In this document: one piece after another, positions 49,160 through 59,187 of the stretch
How the letters are laid out: each line of letters opens with the position of its first letter
Position numbering within the stretch: the first letter of the stretch is position 1
Source of the DNA: Streptomyces sp. NBC_01255
GTDB taxonomy: Bacteria > Actinomycetota > Actinomycetes > Streptomycetales > Streptomycetaceae
DNA: 64,000 bases
NCBI RefSeq assembly: GCF_036226445.1
Contig: NZ_CP108474.1
Coordinates: 6,386,001-6,450,000 of the forward strand
Reading direction: 5' to 3'
Position numbers and translations under genes: made by a program
Notes under the pieces: generated by a model
The model's database searches: none
Seen by the model: the letters and a program-made list of their open reading frames with translations, nothing else
Told to the model about the DNA's origin: nothing

Positions 49160-49819
49160 ATGGATGACATGGGTCAGCCGGAGAGCGGAGAACGCCGGGA
49201 AGGGGAAGCGGGGGCGCCGGATCGTTCGCCGGACCTCCCGCCGGGTCAGCGGCTGCAGCGCGGCTGGCCGGTCACCCACTACGGGCCCGTCCCCAAGTTC
49301 AAGCCGGAGCGCTGGGAGTTCCGCGTCTTCGGCGCGACGGCGGACGGCGACAAGCGGTGCTGGAACCACGAGGAGTTCTCGGCCCTGCCGTTCTCCACGG
49401 TCATGGCCGATCTGCACTGCGTGACGAAATTCAGCATGCTCGGGGCCGAATGGGGTGGAGTGTCCGCCCGGACCATCCTCGAACTGGCTCCGCCCGCGCC
49501 GCAGGTCACGCATGTGATGGTCTGGGCCGAGTACGGCTACAGCGCCAACATGCGGCTCTCCGACTTCGCCGCCGACCGCACGATCTTCGCCACCCACAAG
49601 GGCGGCGAGCTGCTCACCGCCGAGCACGGCTTCCCGCTGCGGCTCGTCGTCCCCCACCTGTACGCCTGGAAGGGGCCCAAGTGGGTCCGGGGCGTGGAGT
49701 ACATGGCCGCCGACCGCCGGGGCTTCTGGGAGGAGCGCGGCTACCACAACCTCGGTGACCCGTGGACGGAGCAGCGGTACTCGTACCAGGAGGAACCGGG
49801 CGACGGCCCGGAGCTGTAG
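49160..49819 (+). CDS. Sulfite oxidase-like molybdopterin oxidoreductase domain protein
   Basis: A 219-aa protein with the molybdopterin domain fold of the sulfite oxidase/YedY family. It has WPVTHYGPVP, the ADLHCVTKFS segment with the conserved molybdenum-ligand Cys, WAEYGYSANMRLSDF, EHGFPLRLVVPHLYAWKGPKWV and GFWEERGYH. It lacks a heme domain and a Tat signal, so it is probably cytoplasmic, like related actinobacterial proteins. ATG 49160 is given; an ATG at 49169 (GGAT 5 nt upstream) is also possible. Electron partner and substrate are unknown. Confidence 0.88.
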   Translation: MDDMGQPESGERREGEAGAPDRSPDLPPGQRLQRGWPVTHYGPVPKFKPERWEFRVFGATADGDKRCWNHEEFSALPFSTVMADLHCVTKFSMLGAEWGGVSARTILELAPPAPQVTHVMVWAEYGYSANMRLSDFAADRTIFATHKGGELLTAEHGFPLRLVVPHLYAWKGPKWVRGVEYMAADRRGFWEERGYHNLGDPWTEQRYSYQEEPGDGPEL

Positions 49820-49858
49820 CGCTCCGGACCGTCGGCGGGTGTGGCTGATTTCGGTCGG

Positions 49859-50413
49859 TCAGTGGTGGTACTGGTGGACCACGGCGTGGCCCTTTCCGCG
49901 GCCGATCATCCACTTGTTCACCGGCGTGGTGATCGCGAACGCGGCGGCGAGCGCGATGGCGAGCACGATCCAGAAGAACGGCTCGTCGAGGTGCGCGTCC
50001 ATGGCGCCCGGCCAGAGGGCGAGGACGCCGTTGTCGATGATCTCCATGACGGCGATGGAGAGGGTGTCGGCGGCGAGTGCGACCTTGAAGGCCGTCTTGA
50101 AGTCGACGCCGGCGGCGAGGATGGAGCGCAGGGTCAGCGCGTAGCCGAAGAAGAAGGCCAGGATGATCGCGAGGATCATCGTCTGGGCGTTGCCCCAGCC
50201 GAGCGCCGTGCCGATGACCATGCCGAGCACCTCGCCGATGGCGCAGCCGGTGAGGCAGTGCAGCGTGGCCTTGGCCGCGATGGACCAGGAGGCCTTGCCG
50301 TGAGGCTGGTGGTGCCCCTGGTGCCGCTCGTCCCCCTGGCGCTCGTGCCCGCTGTGGTCCTCGTGGCCGGTGTGGCCGGTGTGATCGTGATGGGCGTGCG
50401 CGTCGTGCTGCAT
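49859..50413 (-). CDS. DUF4396 membrane protein with His-rich N-terminus, copper-box controlled
   Basis: A 184-aa protein. Residues 1-40 are extraordinarily His-rich (about 15 His, as HDAHAHHDH-type clusters), a likely metal-binding tail. Then four membrane helices follow (about 48-68, 75-97, 110-130 and 148-166) matching the DUF4396 pattern (KATLHCLTGCAIGEVLGMVIG), and a His-containing C-terminus VVHQYHH. ATG at 50413 follows GGGGGG. A CsoR-type copper palindrome sits 49 bp upstream. Together these suggest copper transport or buffering, but the family has no proven function that I know of. Confidence 0.82.
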   Translation of the reverse strand: MQHDAHAHHDHTGHTGHEDHSGHERQGDERHQGHHQPHGKASWSIAAKATLHCLTGCAIGEVLGMVIGTALGWGNAQTMILAIILAFFFGYALTLRSILAAGVDFKTAFKVALAADTLSIAVMEIIDNGVLALWPGAMDAHLDEPFFWIVLAIALAAAFAITTPVNKWMIGRGKGHAVVHQYHH

Positions 50414-50436
50414 GGGTGCCCCCCAAGGTCGGGTAG

Positions 50437-50460
50437 CGGTTCCTGCCGTTACAGGAACCG
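50437..50460 (-). promoter_or_regulatory. Perfect hairpin in the 5' UTR of the DUF4396 gene
   Basis: CGGTTCCTG and CAGGAACCG form a perfect 9-bp stem with a 6-nt loop, immediately next to the copper box and ending 24 nt before the ATG. It could act in RNA (stability or translation) or be a second DNA dyad. Confidence 0.5.
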
Positions 50461-50461
50461 T

Positions 50462-50477
50462 ATACCCCCCTGGGGTA
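50462..50477 (-). promoter_or_regulatory. CsoR-type copper-responsive operator
   Basis: ATACCCCCCTGGGGTA: TACCCC and GGGGTA arms around CC/T, the form of CsoR boxes in front of actinobacterial copper genes. It overlaps a TATAC -10-like sequence on the minus strand 49 bp before the DUF4396 ATG. Confidence 0.72.
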
Positions 50478-50481
50478 CTCC

Positions 50482-51333
50482 TCAACTGCGTAGCTTCTTC
50501 AGGAGCTCCACGTCGGCCATGTGTCCTTCCGTGCCGCCCGGAGTCTCGATGATCAGCGGCACCCCGTCCGTCTCCGGGTGGCGCAGCAGCGCGCGGAAGG
50601 CGTCCTCGCCGATGTGACCTGCGCCGATGTTGGCGTGGCGGTCCTTGTGGGCGCCCACGACGTCCTTCGAGTCGTTGGCGTGGATCAGCTTCAGCCGGCC
50701 CTCGCCGACGGTCGCCACGAGCTCGTCGAGCGTCCGTGTCGCGCCGCCCGGCTCCGCGAGGTCGTGGCCCGCCGCGAAGATGTGGCAGGTGTCCAGGCAG
50801 ATGCCGAGCCTCGGGTGGCGGTCGAGGGCGTCGAAGTACGGGCCGAAGTCCTCCGCGCGCGAGCAGAGCGAGAAGCCCTGGCCGGCCGTCGACTCCAGGA
50901 GGAGGTACGGGTCGTCCGCGTGCGTCAGCTCGTCGAGGAGCGGCAGCATCCGCTCCCGTACCTGCGCGAGGGCCACCTCGCGCGGGCGGCCCTGGGTCGC
51001 CGAGCCGGTGTGCACCACGACGCCCTTGGCGCCGATCTCGCGGCCCCGGCGCAGTGAATGCCGGAGCGACTCGACCGACTTCTCCACGGTGGCCTCGGTG
51101 TGGGAGCCGAAGTTGATCAGGTACGGGGCGTGGACCCAGGCCGAGATCGACTCGGCCTCGCACTCCGCCCGGAACCGCTCGTCCTGGGCCGGATTGCCGA
51201 CCGGGGTGGCCCAGCCGCGCGGGTTGGCGACGAAGACCTGCACGGTCTCGGCGCCGAGCACGCGGGCGTAGGCGAGGCCGGTCGTGGCGAGGCCACCGGC
51301 CACGGGGACATGGCCGCCGACGGGGTTGCGCAT
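50482..51333 (-). CDS. nfo: Deoxyribonuclease IV (endonuclease IV, AP endonuclease)
   Basis: A 283-aa TIM-barrel, zinc-dependent AP endonuclease of base excision repair. Family residues appear in order: GGHVPVAGGL (His), WVHAPYLINFG (His), VVVHTGSATQG (His), LLLESTAGQG (Glu), GICLDTCHIFAAGHD (Asp, His), LIHANDSK (His, Asp), DRHANIGAGHIG (Asp-x-His, His) and LIIETPG (Glu). ATG at 51333 is 6 nt after the stop of the PASTA kinase gene, so the two are one transcript. Pairing of a repair enzyme with a wall-sensing kinase is probably incidental. Confidence 0.94.
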   Translation of the reverse strand: MRNPVGGHVPVAGGLATTGLAYARVLGAETVQVFVANPRGWATPVGNPAQDERFRAECEAESISAWVHAPYLINFGSHTEATVEKSVESLRHSLRRGREIGAKGVVVHTGSATQGRPREVALAQVRERMLPLLDELTHADDPYLLLESTAGQGFSLCSRAEDFGPYFDALDRHPRLGICLDTCHIFAAGHDLAEPGGATRTLDELVATVGEGRLKLIHANDSKDVVGAHKDRHANIGAGHIGEDAFRALLRHPETDGVPLIIETPGGTEGHMADVELLKKLRS

Positions 51334-51339
51334 GAGTCT

Positions 51340-53247
51340 CTAGAGTCCCTTGATCGTGATGGTGACGGTGGAGCCCTCGGGGGCGGTGGAGCCGCCTTCC
51401 ACGGACTGGCTCGCGACCTTGTCGCCGAGGAAGGGGAAGGACTTCTTGACCTCCACCTCGAAGCCCGCTTCCTCGAGCGCCGCCCGGGCGTCGTCGGTGG
51501 TCTCGTCGGTGACGTCCGGGACCTCGACCAGCTTCGGGCCCTTGGAGACGGTGAGGGTGATGGTGTCGCCCTCGGCGGCCCGGCTGCCCTCGGCGAGGGA
51601 CTGGGCGGCGACCGTGCCGGCGTCCTCCGGGGAGTGGATCCGCTCCGGCGCGACCCGCACGGTGAGGCCGGCCTCCTGGAGCGTGGCCGTGGCGTCGGCG
51701 ACGGTCTCGGCGGTGACGTCGGGCACGTCGATCGGGGAGCCCTTGCTGACCACCAGGGCGACGGCCGAGTCGGGGCGGCGCTCGGTGCCGGGCTCGGGGT
51801 CGGAGCCGATCACGGCGCCCTGGGCGACGGAGTCGCTGAACTCCTGGGTGATCACCCCGGGGGCCAGCCCCTCCTCCTTCAGGAGGCGCTTGGCCTCCGG
51901 GAGCGGCTTGTTCCTGAGGTTGGGCACCTTCACGATCTCGGGGCCGCGGGAGAGCGTGAGGGTGACCGTGGCGTTGCCCCGGACGCGCTCGCCGGGGGCG
52001 GGGTCGACGGCCATGACCGTGCCGCGCTCGTACACCTCGCTGAAGGCACGTTTCGTCGTGCCGACGTCCAGGCCGGCGTCCTTCAGCCGCTGGGCCGCGG
52101 TGGCCTCGGTCTGGCCGAGGACGGCAGGGACGCGGGTGAACTGGCCGGAATTGATGTACCAGACACCGGCGCCCAGGCCGAGCGCGAGCAGGACGCCGAG
52201 GACGATCATCAGCGGGCCGCGGGGCGCGCGCCGGCGGCCGGCGGTGGCCGGGGGAGGCTCCGGGGCCGGCAGCCGGTTCGTGTGCTGCACCTGCCGGCTG
52301 TCGTCCCCCGCCGGCACGACGCGGGCGATCACGCTCGTCCGGTCCTCGGCGGTGTCCCGGGCCTCGGAGCGCGCCAGCGGCGGCTCGGCGTCCAGCTGCG
52401 CGTCGTCGAGGCCGGCGCGGGCCTCCCGGAGCAGGGCGAGCAGCGCGACGGCGTCGTGCGGGCGGAGGTCGGCGTTGCGCGCGGTGGCGGCCGAGACCAG
52501 CTCGTCCAGCTCGAAGGCGAGCCCGGGAACGGTGGCGGAGGGGGCGGGCACGTCCTTGTGGAGGTGCTGGTAGAGGACCTGGGCGGGGGTGTCGCCGGCG
52601 TGGGGCTTGCCGCCGGTCAGCATCTCGTACAGCACGACACCGCAGGCGTACACGTCGGCGCGGGTGTCGGCCGTGCCGTGCTCGATCTGCTCCGGCGCGA
52701 GGTACGAGACCGTGCCGAGGACCGAGCCGGTGGTGGCAGTCGCCGAGCCCACGGCCCGTACGAGACCGAAGTCGGCCACCTTGACCCGGCCGTCGTCCCC
52801 TATCAGGACGTTCTCCGGCTTCATGTCCCGGTGCACGAACCCGGCCCGGTGCGCGGCGCCCAGCGCGGCGAGGACGGGCTCCAGGATGTCGAGGGCGGCG
52901 CGGGGCGCGAGGGCGCCCCGCTCGCGCAGGACGTCGCGGAGGGTGCAGCCGGCGACGTACTCCATCGCCAGATAGACGTACGCGCCCTCGGCGCCCTGGT
53001 CGAAGACGCCGACGACGTTCGGGTGGGCGAGCCGGGCGACGGACTTCGCCTCGCGGATGAAACGCTCGACGAAGGCGGCGTCCGTCGCGAGGGCGGGGTG
53101 CATCACCTTGAGCGCGAGGACGCGGTCGAGGCGGGTGTCGACGGCCCGGTAGACCGTGGCCATCCCGCCGACGGCGATGCGCGCGTCGACGCGGTAGCGG
53201 CCGTCGAGCAGCCGCCCGACGAGGGGGTCCTGAAGGGTCGTGTCCAC
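51340..53247 (-). CDS. Membrane Ser/Thr protein kinase with four PASTA domains (PknL/PknB type)
   Basis: A 635-aa receptor-like kinase. Kinase domain 10-275: Gly loop VGGMATVYRA, Lys47, HRDMKPEN (Asp141), DFGL (Asp159) and YLAPEQ. A Pro-rich juxtamembrane linker is followed by one helix (about 345-365, MIVLGVLLALGLGAGVWY) and four extracellular PASTA repeats (about 66 aa each: VPAVLGQT, VPNLRNKP, VPDVTAET, VPDVTDET) that bind muropeptides or lipid II. GTG at 53247 is preferred: TAGACT 7 nt upstream fits a leaderless start; GTG at 53274 would add nine residues. In mycobacteria the matching kinase, PknL, phosphorylates Rv2175c, whose homologue is encoded 3.7 kb away. Confidence 0.92.
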   Translation of the reverse strand: MDTTLQDPLVGRLLDGRYRVDARIAVGGMATVYRAVDTRLDRVLALKVMHPALATDAAFVERFIREAKSVARLAHPNVVGVFDQGAEGAYVYLAMEYVAGCTLRDVLRERGALAPRAALDILEPVLAALGAAHRAGFVHRDMKPENVLIGDDGRVKVADFGLVRAVGSATATTGSVLGTVSYLAPEQIEHGTADTRADVYACGVVLYEMLTGGKPHAGDTPAQVLYQHLHKDVPAPSATVPGLAFELDELVSAATARNADLRPHDAVALLALLREARAGLDDAQLDAEPPLARSEARDTAEDRTSVIARVVPAGDDSRQVQHTNRLPAPEPPPATAGRRRAPRGPLMIVLGVLLALGLGAGVWYINSGQFTRVPAVLGQTEATAAQRLKDAGLDVGTTKRAFSEVYERGTVMAVDPAPGERVRGNATVTLTLSRGPEIVKVPNLRNKPLPEAKRLLKEEGLAPGVITQEFSDSVAQGAVIGSDPEPGTERRPDSAVALVVSKGSPIDVPDVTAETVADATATLQEAGLTVRVAPERIHSPEDAGTVAAQSLAEGSRAAEGDTITLTVSKGPKLVEVPDVTDETTDDARAALEEAGFEVEVKKSFPFLGDKVASQSVEGGSTAPEGSTVTITIKGL

Positions 53248-53274
53248 GGCGTCGAGTCTACGAGCCGTGGACAC
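53240..53274. promoter_or_regulatory. Perfect 11-bp inverted repeat at the kinase promoter/start
   Basis: GTGTCCACGGC (53240-53250) and GCCGTGGACAC (53264-53274) flank a 13-bp centre that contains the minus-strand TAGACT -10. The kinase GTG is inside one arm. The geometry (arms on either side of the -10 of a leaderless gene) looks like an operator. Confidence 0.55.
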
Positions 53275-53332
53275 GGCCCCCGCGCGGATGCCCCGGGACT
53301 GCAGCGCAGCTGTGACGAGCGCCGCAGGACCC

Positions 53333-55508
<2,176 letters not shown>

Positions 55509-55517
55509 GGGCGTCCA

Positions 55518-55612
55518 GCCCCTCCCTTCGCCGGCATGACCCGGATCAGGTTCGTACGGTCGGAGGCCGCCCAGCCTCCCTCTCAGCCCGGTGCGTCCGG
55601 GCTCCCGCGAGT
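55518..55612 (-). promoter_or_regulatory. TPP riboswitch (thi box)
   Basis: On the minus strand the sequence runs CGCGGGAGCCCGG, GGGCTGAGAGGGAGG, then CCGACCGTACGAACCTGAT, CCGGGTCATGCCGGCGAAGG and GAGGGGCTGG. CTGAGAGG and ACCTGATCCGGGTCATGCCGGCG-type blocks are the invariant TPP-binding cores of the J2-3 and J4-5 helices. It ends about 10 nt before the thiO ATG, covering the ribosome site (GGGAGGGG), so control is probably at translation initiation. Confidence 0.95.
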
Positions 55613-55712
55613 GCTTTACGCCCGCCAGACTAGCCGCAGCCCCGGTGCGGTCCCAGGCCCCTCCCCGAACCCCCACCTTCCTGACGGATCGTCAGATGCG
55701 TAAGGTGGTCGG

Positions 55713-56927
55713 GTGAGCGAGCAGAAGCAGGCCCAGCAGCAGGTCGTGATCGTCGGAGCCGGGATGGCGGGTGTGCAGACCGCCGTCGCCCTGCGCGAAC
55801 AGGGCTTCACCGGCCCCGTGACCCTCATCGGGGCCGAGCCCCACCAGCCCTACGACCGGCCCCCGCTCTCCAAGGCGATCCTCCTCGGCAAGGCCGAGGA
55901 CTCCGCCTTCGACGTCGACTTCGAGGCGCTCGACGTCGAACTCCGCCTCGGCCTCGACGTCACCGGGCTGCGCGCCGCCGACCACGAGATCGACACCGAG
56001 GCCGGGCCCGTCCCGTACGACGTCCTCGTCGTCGCCACCGGGGCCCACCCGATCACCCTGCCCGGCGCCGAGGGCGTCCCCGGGGTCCACCTGCTGCGCA
56101 CCCTCGACGACGCCGTGCGCCTCGGCCCCGTCCTGGAGCGCCGCCACACCGTCGTGGTCGTCGGCGCGGGCTGGATCGGCGCCGAGTTCGCCACCGCCGC
56201 GCGCGAGGCCGGCTGCGCCGTCACCGTCGTCGAGGCGGCCGACCGCCCCCTCGCAGGCGCCCTGCCCGCCGAGGTCGCCGGCCCGATGGCCGGCTGGTAC
56301 GCGGCGAACGGCGCCGAACTCCTCACCCACGCGCGCGTGGACACGGTCGAGCCCGGCCGGGTCGTTCTCGCCGACGGCCGAGAGCTGCCCGCCGACGCCG
56401 TCGTCGTCGGCATCGGTGCCCGCCCCGCCACCGGCTGGCTCGCCGGCTCCGGCATCGCCCTCGACCCGAGCGGCGCCGTCACGGCCGACGAGCGGCTGCG
56501 CACCTCCCTGCCCGACGTGTACGCCGTAGGCGACTGCGCCTCCTACCCCTCCGCCCGCTACGGCCGGCGCCTCCTCGTCCACCACTGGGACAACGCGCTC
56601 CAGGGCCCGCGCACGGTCGCCGCGACGATCACCGGCGCCGACGCCGGCCCGTACGACCCGGTGCCGTACTTCTGGTCCGAGCAGTTCGGCCGGTTCGTCC
56701 AGTACGCCGGGCACCACGCGGACGCCGACGAGCTCCTGTGGCGCGGCGACCCGGCGGACGACACCTGGTCCGTGCTGTGGCTGCGCGCCGGGGTCCCGGT
56801 GGCCCTCCTCGCCGTCGGCCGCCCCCGCGACCTGGCCCAGGGCCGCAAACTCATCGAGGCGGCCACCCCCGTCGATCCGGAGCGCGCCGCGGACCCGTCC
56901 GTCCCCCTGAAGGCGGCGGTCAGGTAG
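55713..56927 (+). CDS. NAD(P)/FAD-dependent oxidoreductase (ferredoxin reductase-like)
   Basis: A 404-aa flavoprotein of the rubredoxin/ferredoxin reductase (PutA/BphA4-like) group. FAD motif VVIVGAGMAGVQTAVALREQG, PYDRPPLSK, VLVVATGAHP, the NAD(P) motif VVVVGAGWIGAEFATAA and the C-terminal VYAVGDCAS are in place, followed by a reductase C-terminal domain (PYFWSEQFG). GTG at 55713. Divergent from the thiamine operon. A ferredoxin or P450 partner is expected by family, but none is adjacent. Confidence 0.92.
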   Translation: MSEQKQAQQQVVIVGAGMAGVQTAVALREQGFTGPVTLIGAEPHQPYDRPPLSKAILLGKAEDSAFDVDFEALDVELRLGLDVTGLRAADHEIDTEAGPVPYDVLVVATGAHPITLPGAEGVPGVHLLRTLDDAVRLGPVLERRHTVVVVGAGWIGAEFATAAREAGCAVTVVEAADRPLAGALPAEVAGPMAGWYAANGAELLTHARVDTVEPGRVVLADGRELPADAVVVGIGARPATGWLAGSGIALDPSGAVTADERLRTSLPDVYAVGDCASYPSARYGRRLLVHHWDNALQGPRTVAATITGADAGPYDPVPYFWSEQFGRFVQYAGHHADADELLWRGDPADDTWSVLWLRAGVPVALLAVGRPRDLAQGRKLIEAATPVDPERAADPSVPLKAAVR

Positions 56928-56970
56928 GGCCCGGGTACCGACTGTCGGTCGGGGATGGCAGGCTTGTCCT

Positions 56971-57336
56971 GTGACCGAGATTGACGTAAAGATCGATGCG
57001 CTCGTCCCCGCCTGGCTCTACGTGCCCGACATCGCGGAGATGCTCGATATCGAGGTGACGCGCGTGCGGCAGCTGATCAAGGAAGGTCAGCTCATCGCCG
57101 TGCGCCGTGGAGAGAACAACGCCCTGCAGATCCCCGCCGCCTTCATCCAGGGCGACGCGATCGTCAAGGGCCTCGTCGGGCTCCTGACCGTGCTGCGGGA
57201 CGACGGCTTCACCGACGAGGAGATGCTGGAGTGGCTCTTCACTCCGGACGAGAGTCTGCCGGGCACGCCCGCGCAGGCGCTCAACGAGAACCGCGGCACG
57301 GAGGTGAAGCGCCGCGCCCAGGCGCTCGCCCTCTGA
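56971..57336 (+). CDS. Rv2175c-family helix-turn-helix DNA-binding protein
   Basis: A 121-aa protein with an N-terminal winged/excisionase-like helix-turn-helix (PDIAEMLDIEVTRVRQLIKEGQLIAVRRGENN) and a C-terminal helical extension (TDEEMLEWLFTPDESLPGTP). It matches the actinobacterial Rv2175c family. In M. tuberculosis Rv2175c is a substrate of the PknL kinase and loses DNA binding when phosphorylated; a PknL-type kinase is encoded at 51-53 kb here. GTG at 56971. The targets are unknown in Streptomyces. Confidence 0.86.
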   Translation: MTEIDVKIDALVPAWLYVPDIAEMLDIEVTRVRQLIKEGQLIAVRRGENNALQIPAAFIQGDAIVKGLVGLLTVLRDDGFTDEEMLEWLFTPDESLPGTPAQALNENRGTEVKRRAQALAL

Positions 57337-57372
57337 CACGCGCACGCACCGAAGACACCACCAGCGGGTGAC

Positions 57373-57404
57373 GCGGTGGCCGGCCCTCAGGGGCCGGTCG
57401 CCGC
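57373..57404 (+). terminator. Terminator before thiE
   Basis: Stem GCGG-TGG-CCGGCCC with GGGCCGG-TCG-CCGC (57373-57386 with 57391-57404), 4-nt loop TCAG and a 3-nt internal mismatch. It separates the DNA-binding protein gene from thiE. Confidence 0.7.
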
Positions 57405-57437
57405 GGCACCGGCGACACCGACGGGGGGAACCCACCC

Positions 57438-58091
57438 ATGCCCACGCCTCGTGAGCGGCTCGCCGACGCCCGGCTCTACCTGTGCACCGACGCCCGGAAG
57501 CGCCAGGGCGACCTGCCCGCCTTCCTCGACGCCGTGCTCTCCTCCGGCGTGGACATCGTGCAGCTCCGCGACAAGGGCATGGAGGCCGGCGAGGAGCTGG
57601 AGCACCTCGCCGTCTTCGCCGAGGCCGCCCGCCGCCACGGCAAGCTCCTCGCGGTGAACGACCGGGCCGACGTCGCCCACGCCATCGGCTCCGACGTGCT
57701 CCACCTCGGCCAGGGCGACCTGCCCGTGCCCGCGGCCCGCGCGATCCTCGGCGACGAGCTCCTGATCGGCCGCTCCTGCCACGCCGAGTCCGAGGCGGCC
57801 GCGGCCGCCGCCGAGCCGGGCGTGGACTACTTCTGCACCGGGCCCTGCTGGCCCACCCCCACCAAGCCCGGGCGGTACGCGCCGGGGCTCGACCTCGTGC
57901 GGTACACGGCCGGTCTGGCTCAGAACCGCCCCTGGTTCGCCATCGGCGGCATCGACGAGACCAACCTCGACGAGGTCCTGGACGCGGGCGCCCGCCGGAT
58001 CGTCGTCGTCCGCGCGATCACCGAGGCCGAGGACCCGGCGGCCGCGACCGCCGCCCTCGCCAAGCGCGTCCGGGAGCGCGCCGGGGCCTGA
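57438..58091 (+). CDS. thiE: Thiamine-phosphate synthase
   Basis: ThiE joins hydroxymethylpyrimidine pyrophosphate and the thiazole phosphate. The 217-aa TIM barrel has [60 protein letters not shown] (pyrophosphate loop) and [22 protein letters not shown] at 57438 follows GGGGGGAA. It is on the opposite strand to thiOSG, 2 kb away and has no TPP element, so its control differs from that of the thiazole genes. Confidence 0.95.
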   Translation: MPTPRERLADARLYLCTDARKRQGDLPAFLDAVLSSGVDIVQLRDKGMEAGEELEHLAVFAEAARRHGKLLAVNDRADVAHAIGSDVLHLGQGDLPVPAARAILGDELLIGRSCHAESEAAAAAAEPGVDYFCTGPCWPTPTKPGRYAPGLDLVRYTAGLAQNRPWFAIGGIDETNLDEVLDAGARRIVVVRAITEAEDPAAATAALAKRVRERAGA

Positions 58092-58157
58092 GCGGCGGGG
58101 TCCTGGGCGGTGTTCTCCGGGGCGCCTGAGCGGTGTCCCGGAAGAATGTCCGAAAAA

Positions 58158-58166
58158 TTGTCCACA
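58158..58166 (+). other. Single DnaA-box match
   Basis: TTGTCCACA matches the Streptomyces DnaA box exactly, 50 bp upstream of metF. It is isolated; no cluster of boxes was noticed nearby. Confidence 0.3.
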
Positions 58167-58215
58167 ACGCGGACGCTGTCTACGCGGGTCCGCGTCCCCC
58201 GTCTAACCTGCCCGT

Positions 58216-59133
58216 ATGGCCCTAGGTACCGCTTCCGTCCGCTCGGACCGCGCACGCACGGTCCGCGAGATCCTCGCTTCCGGCGGCACGTCGTACTCCT
58301 TCGAGTTCTACGCGCCGCGGACCGCGAAGGGCGAGCAGGGTCTCTGGAACGCGATGCGCCGGGTCGAGGCAGTCGGCCCCAGCTTCGTCTCCGTGACCTA
58401 CGGCGCCGGCGGCACCACCCGGGGCGGCACGGTCAAGGCCACCCAGAAGATCGCCTCCGACACCACGCTCACCCCCGTCGCGCACCTCACCGCCGTCGAC
58501 CACTCGGTGGCCGAACTGCGCAACATCCTCGGCCAGTACGCCGACGCCGGCATCCGCAACATGCTCGCGCTGCGCGGCGACCCGGCCGGCGACCCGCTGG
58601 GGGAGTGGATCGAGCACCCGGAGGGCGTCCGGTACGCCGCCGACCTCGTCCGGCTCATCAAGGAGTCGGGAGACTTCTGCGTCGGCGTCGCGGCCTTCCC
58701 CGAGATGCACCCCCGCTCCACCGACTGGGACGCGGACATCCGGCACTTCGTGGACAAGTGCCGCGCGGGCGCCGACTACGCGATCACCCAGATGTTCTTC
58801 GACCCGGAGAACTATCTGCGGCTGCGGGACAGCGTGGCGAAGGCCGGCTGCGAGACCCCGATCATCCCCGAGGTCATGCCCGTTGTGAACGTGAAGACCC
58901 TCGACCGGCTGCCCCAGCTGAGCAACGCCGCCTTCCCGGCGGACGTGAAAGACCGCATCCTCGCGGTCAAGGACGATCCGGCCGCTGTACGCTCCATTGG
59001 CATCGAGTTCGCGACGGAGTTCTGCGCGCGTCTGCTCTCCGAGGGTGTCCCCGGACTGCACTTCATCACGCTGAACAGCTCCACCGCGACGCTCGAGATC
59101 TACGAGAATCTCGGACTGCACCAGCAGTCGTGA
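58216..59133 (+). CDS. metF: 5,10-methylenetetrahydrofolate reductase
   Basis: MetF reduces methylene-THF to methyl-THF for methionine synthesis, using FAD. The 305-aa TIM barrel carries [17 protein letters not shown] (catalytic Glu region), [70 protein letters not shown] and [12 protein letters not shown] at 58216. No riboswitch was seen in its 120-bp upstream gap, unlike the SAM-IV-controlled aminotransferase in this window. Confidence 0.95.
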   Translation: MALGTASVRSDRARTVREILASGGTSYSFEFYAPRTAKGEQGLWNAMRRVEAVGPSFVSVTYGAGGTTRGGTVKATQKIASDTTLTPVAHLTAVDHSVAELRNILGQYADAGIRNMLALRGDPAGDPLGEWIEHPEGVRYAADLVRLIKESGDFCVGVAAFPEMHPRSTDWDADIRHFVDKCRAGADYAITQMFFDPENYLRLRDSVAKAGCETPIIPEVMPVVNVKTLDRLPQLSNAAFPADVKDRILAVKDDPAAVRSIGIEFATEFCARLLSEGVPGLHFITLNSSTATLEIYENLGLHQQS

Positions 59134-59187
59134 CCGGTCGTACCCGCCCCGACCCGCGGCGGTGACCGTGGAGAGGGGCGGCGGGGC

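Noticed and set aside
58140..58215. Replication origin fragment near metF
   Set aside because: Only one DnaA box is present, without the cluster of boxes or the dnaA/dnaN genes expected at oriC.
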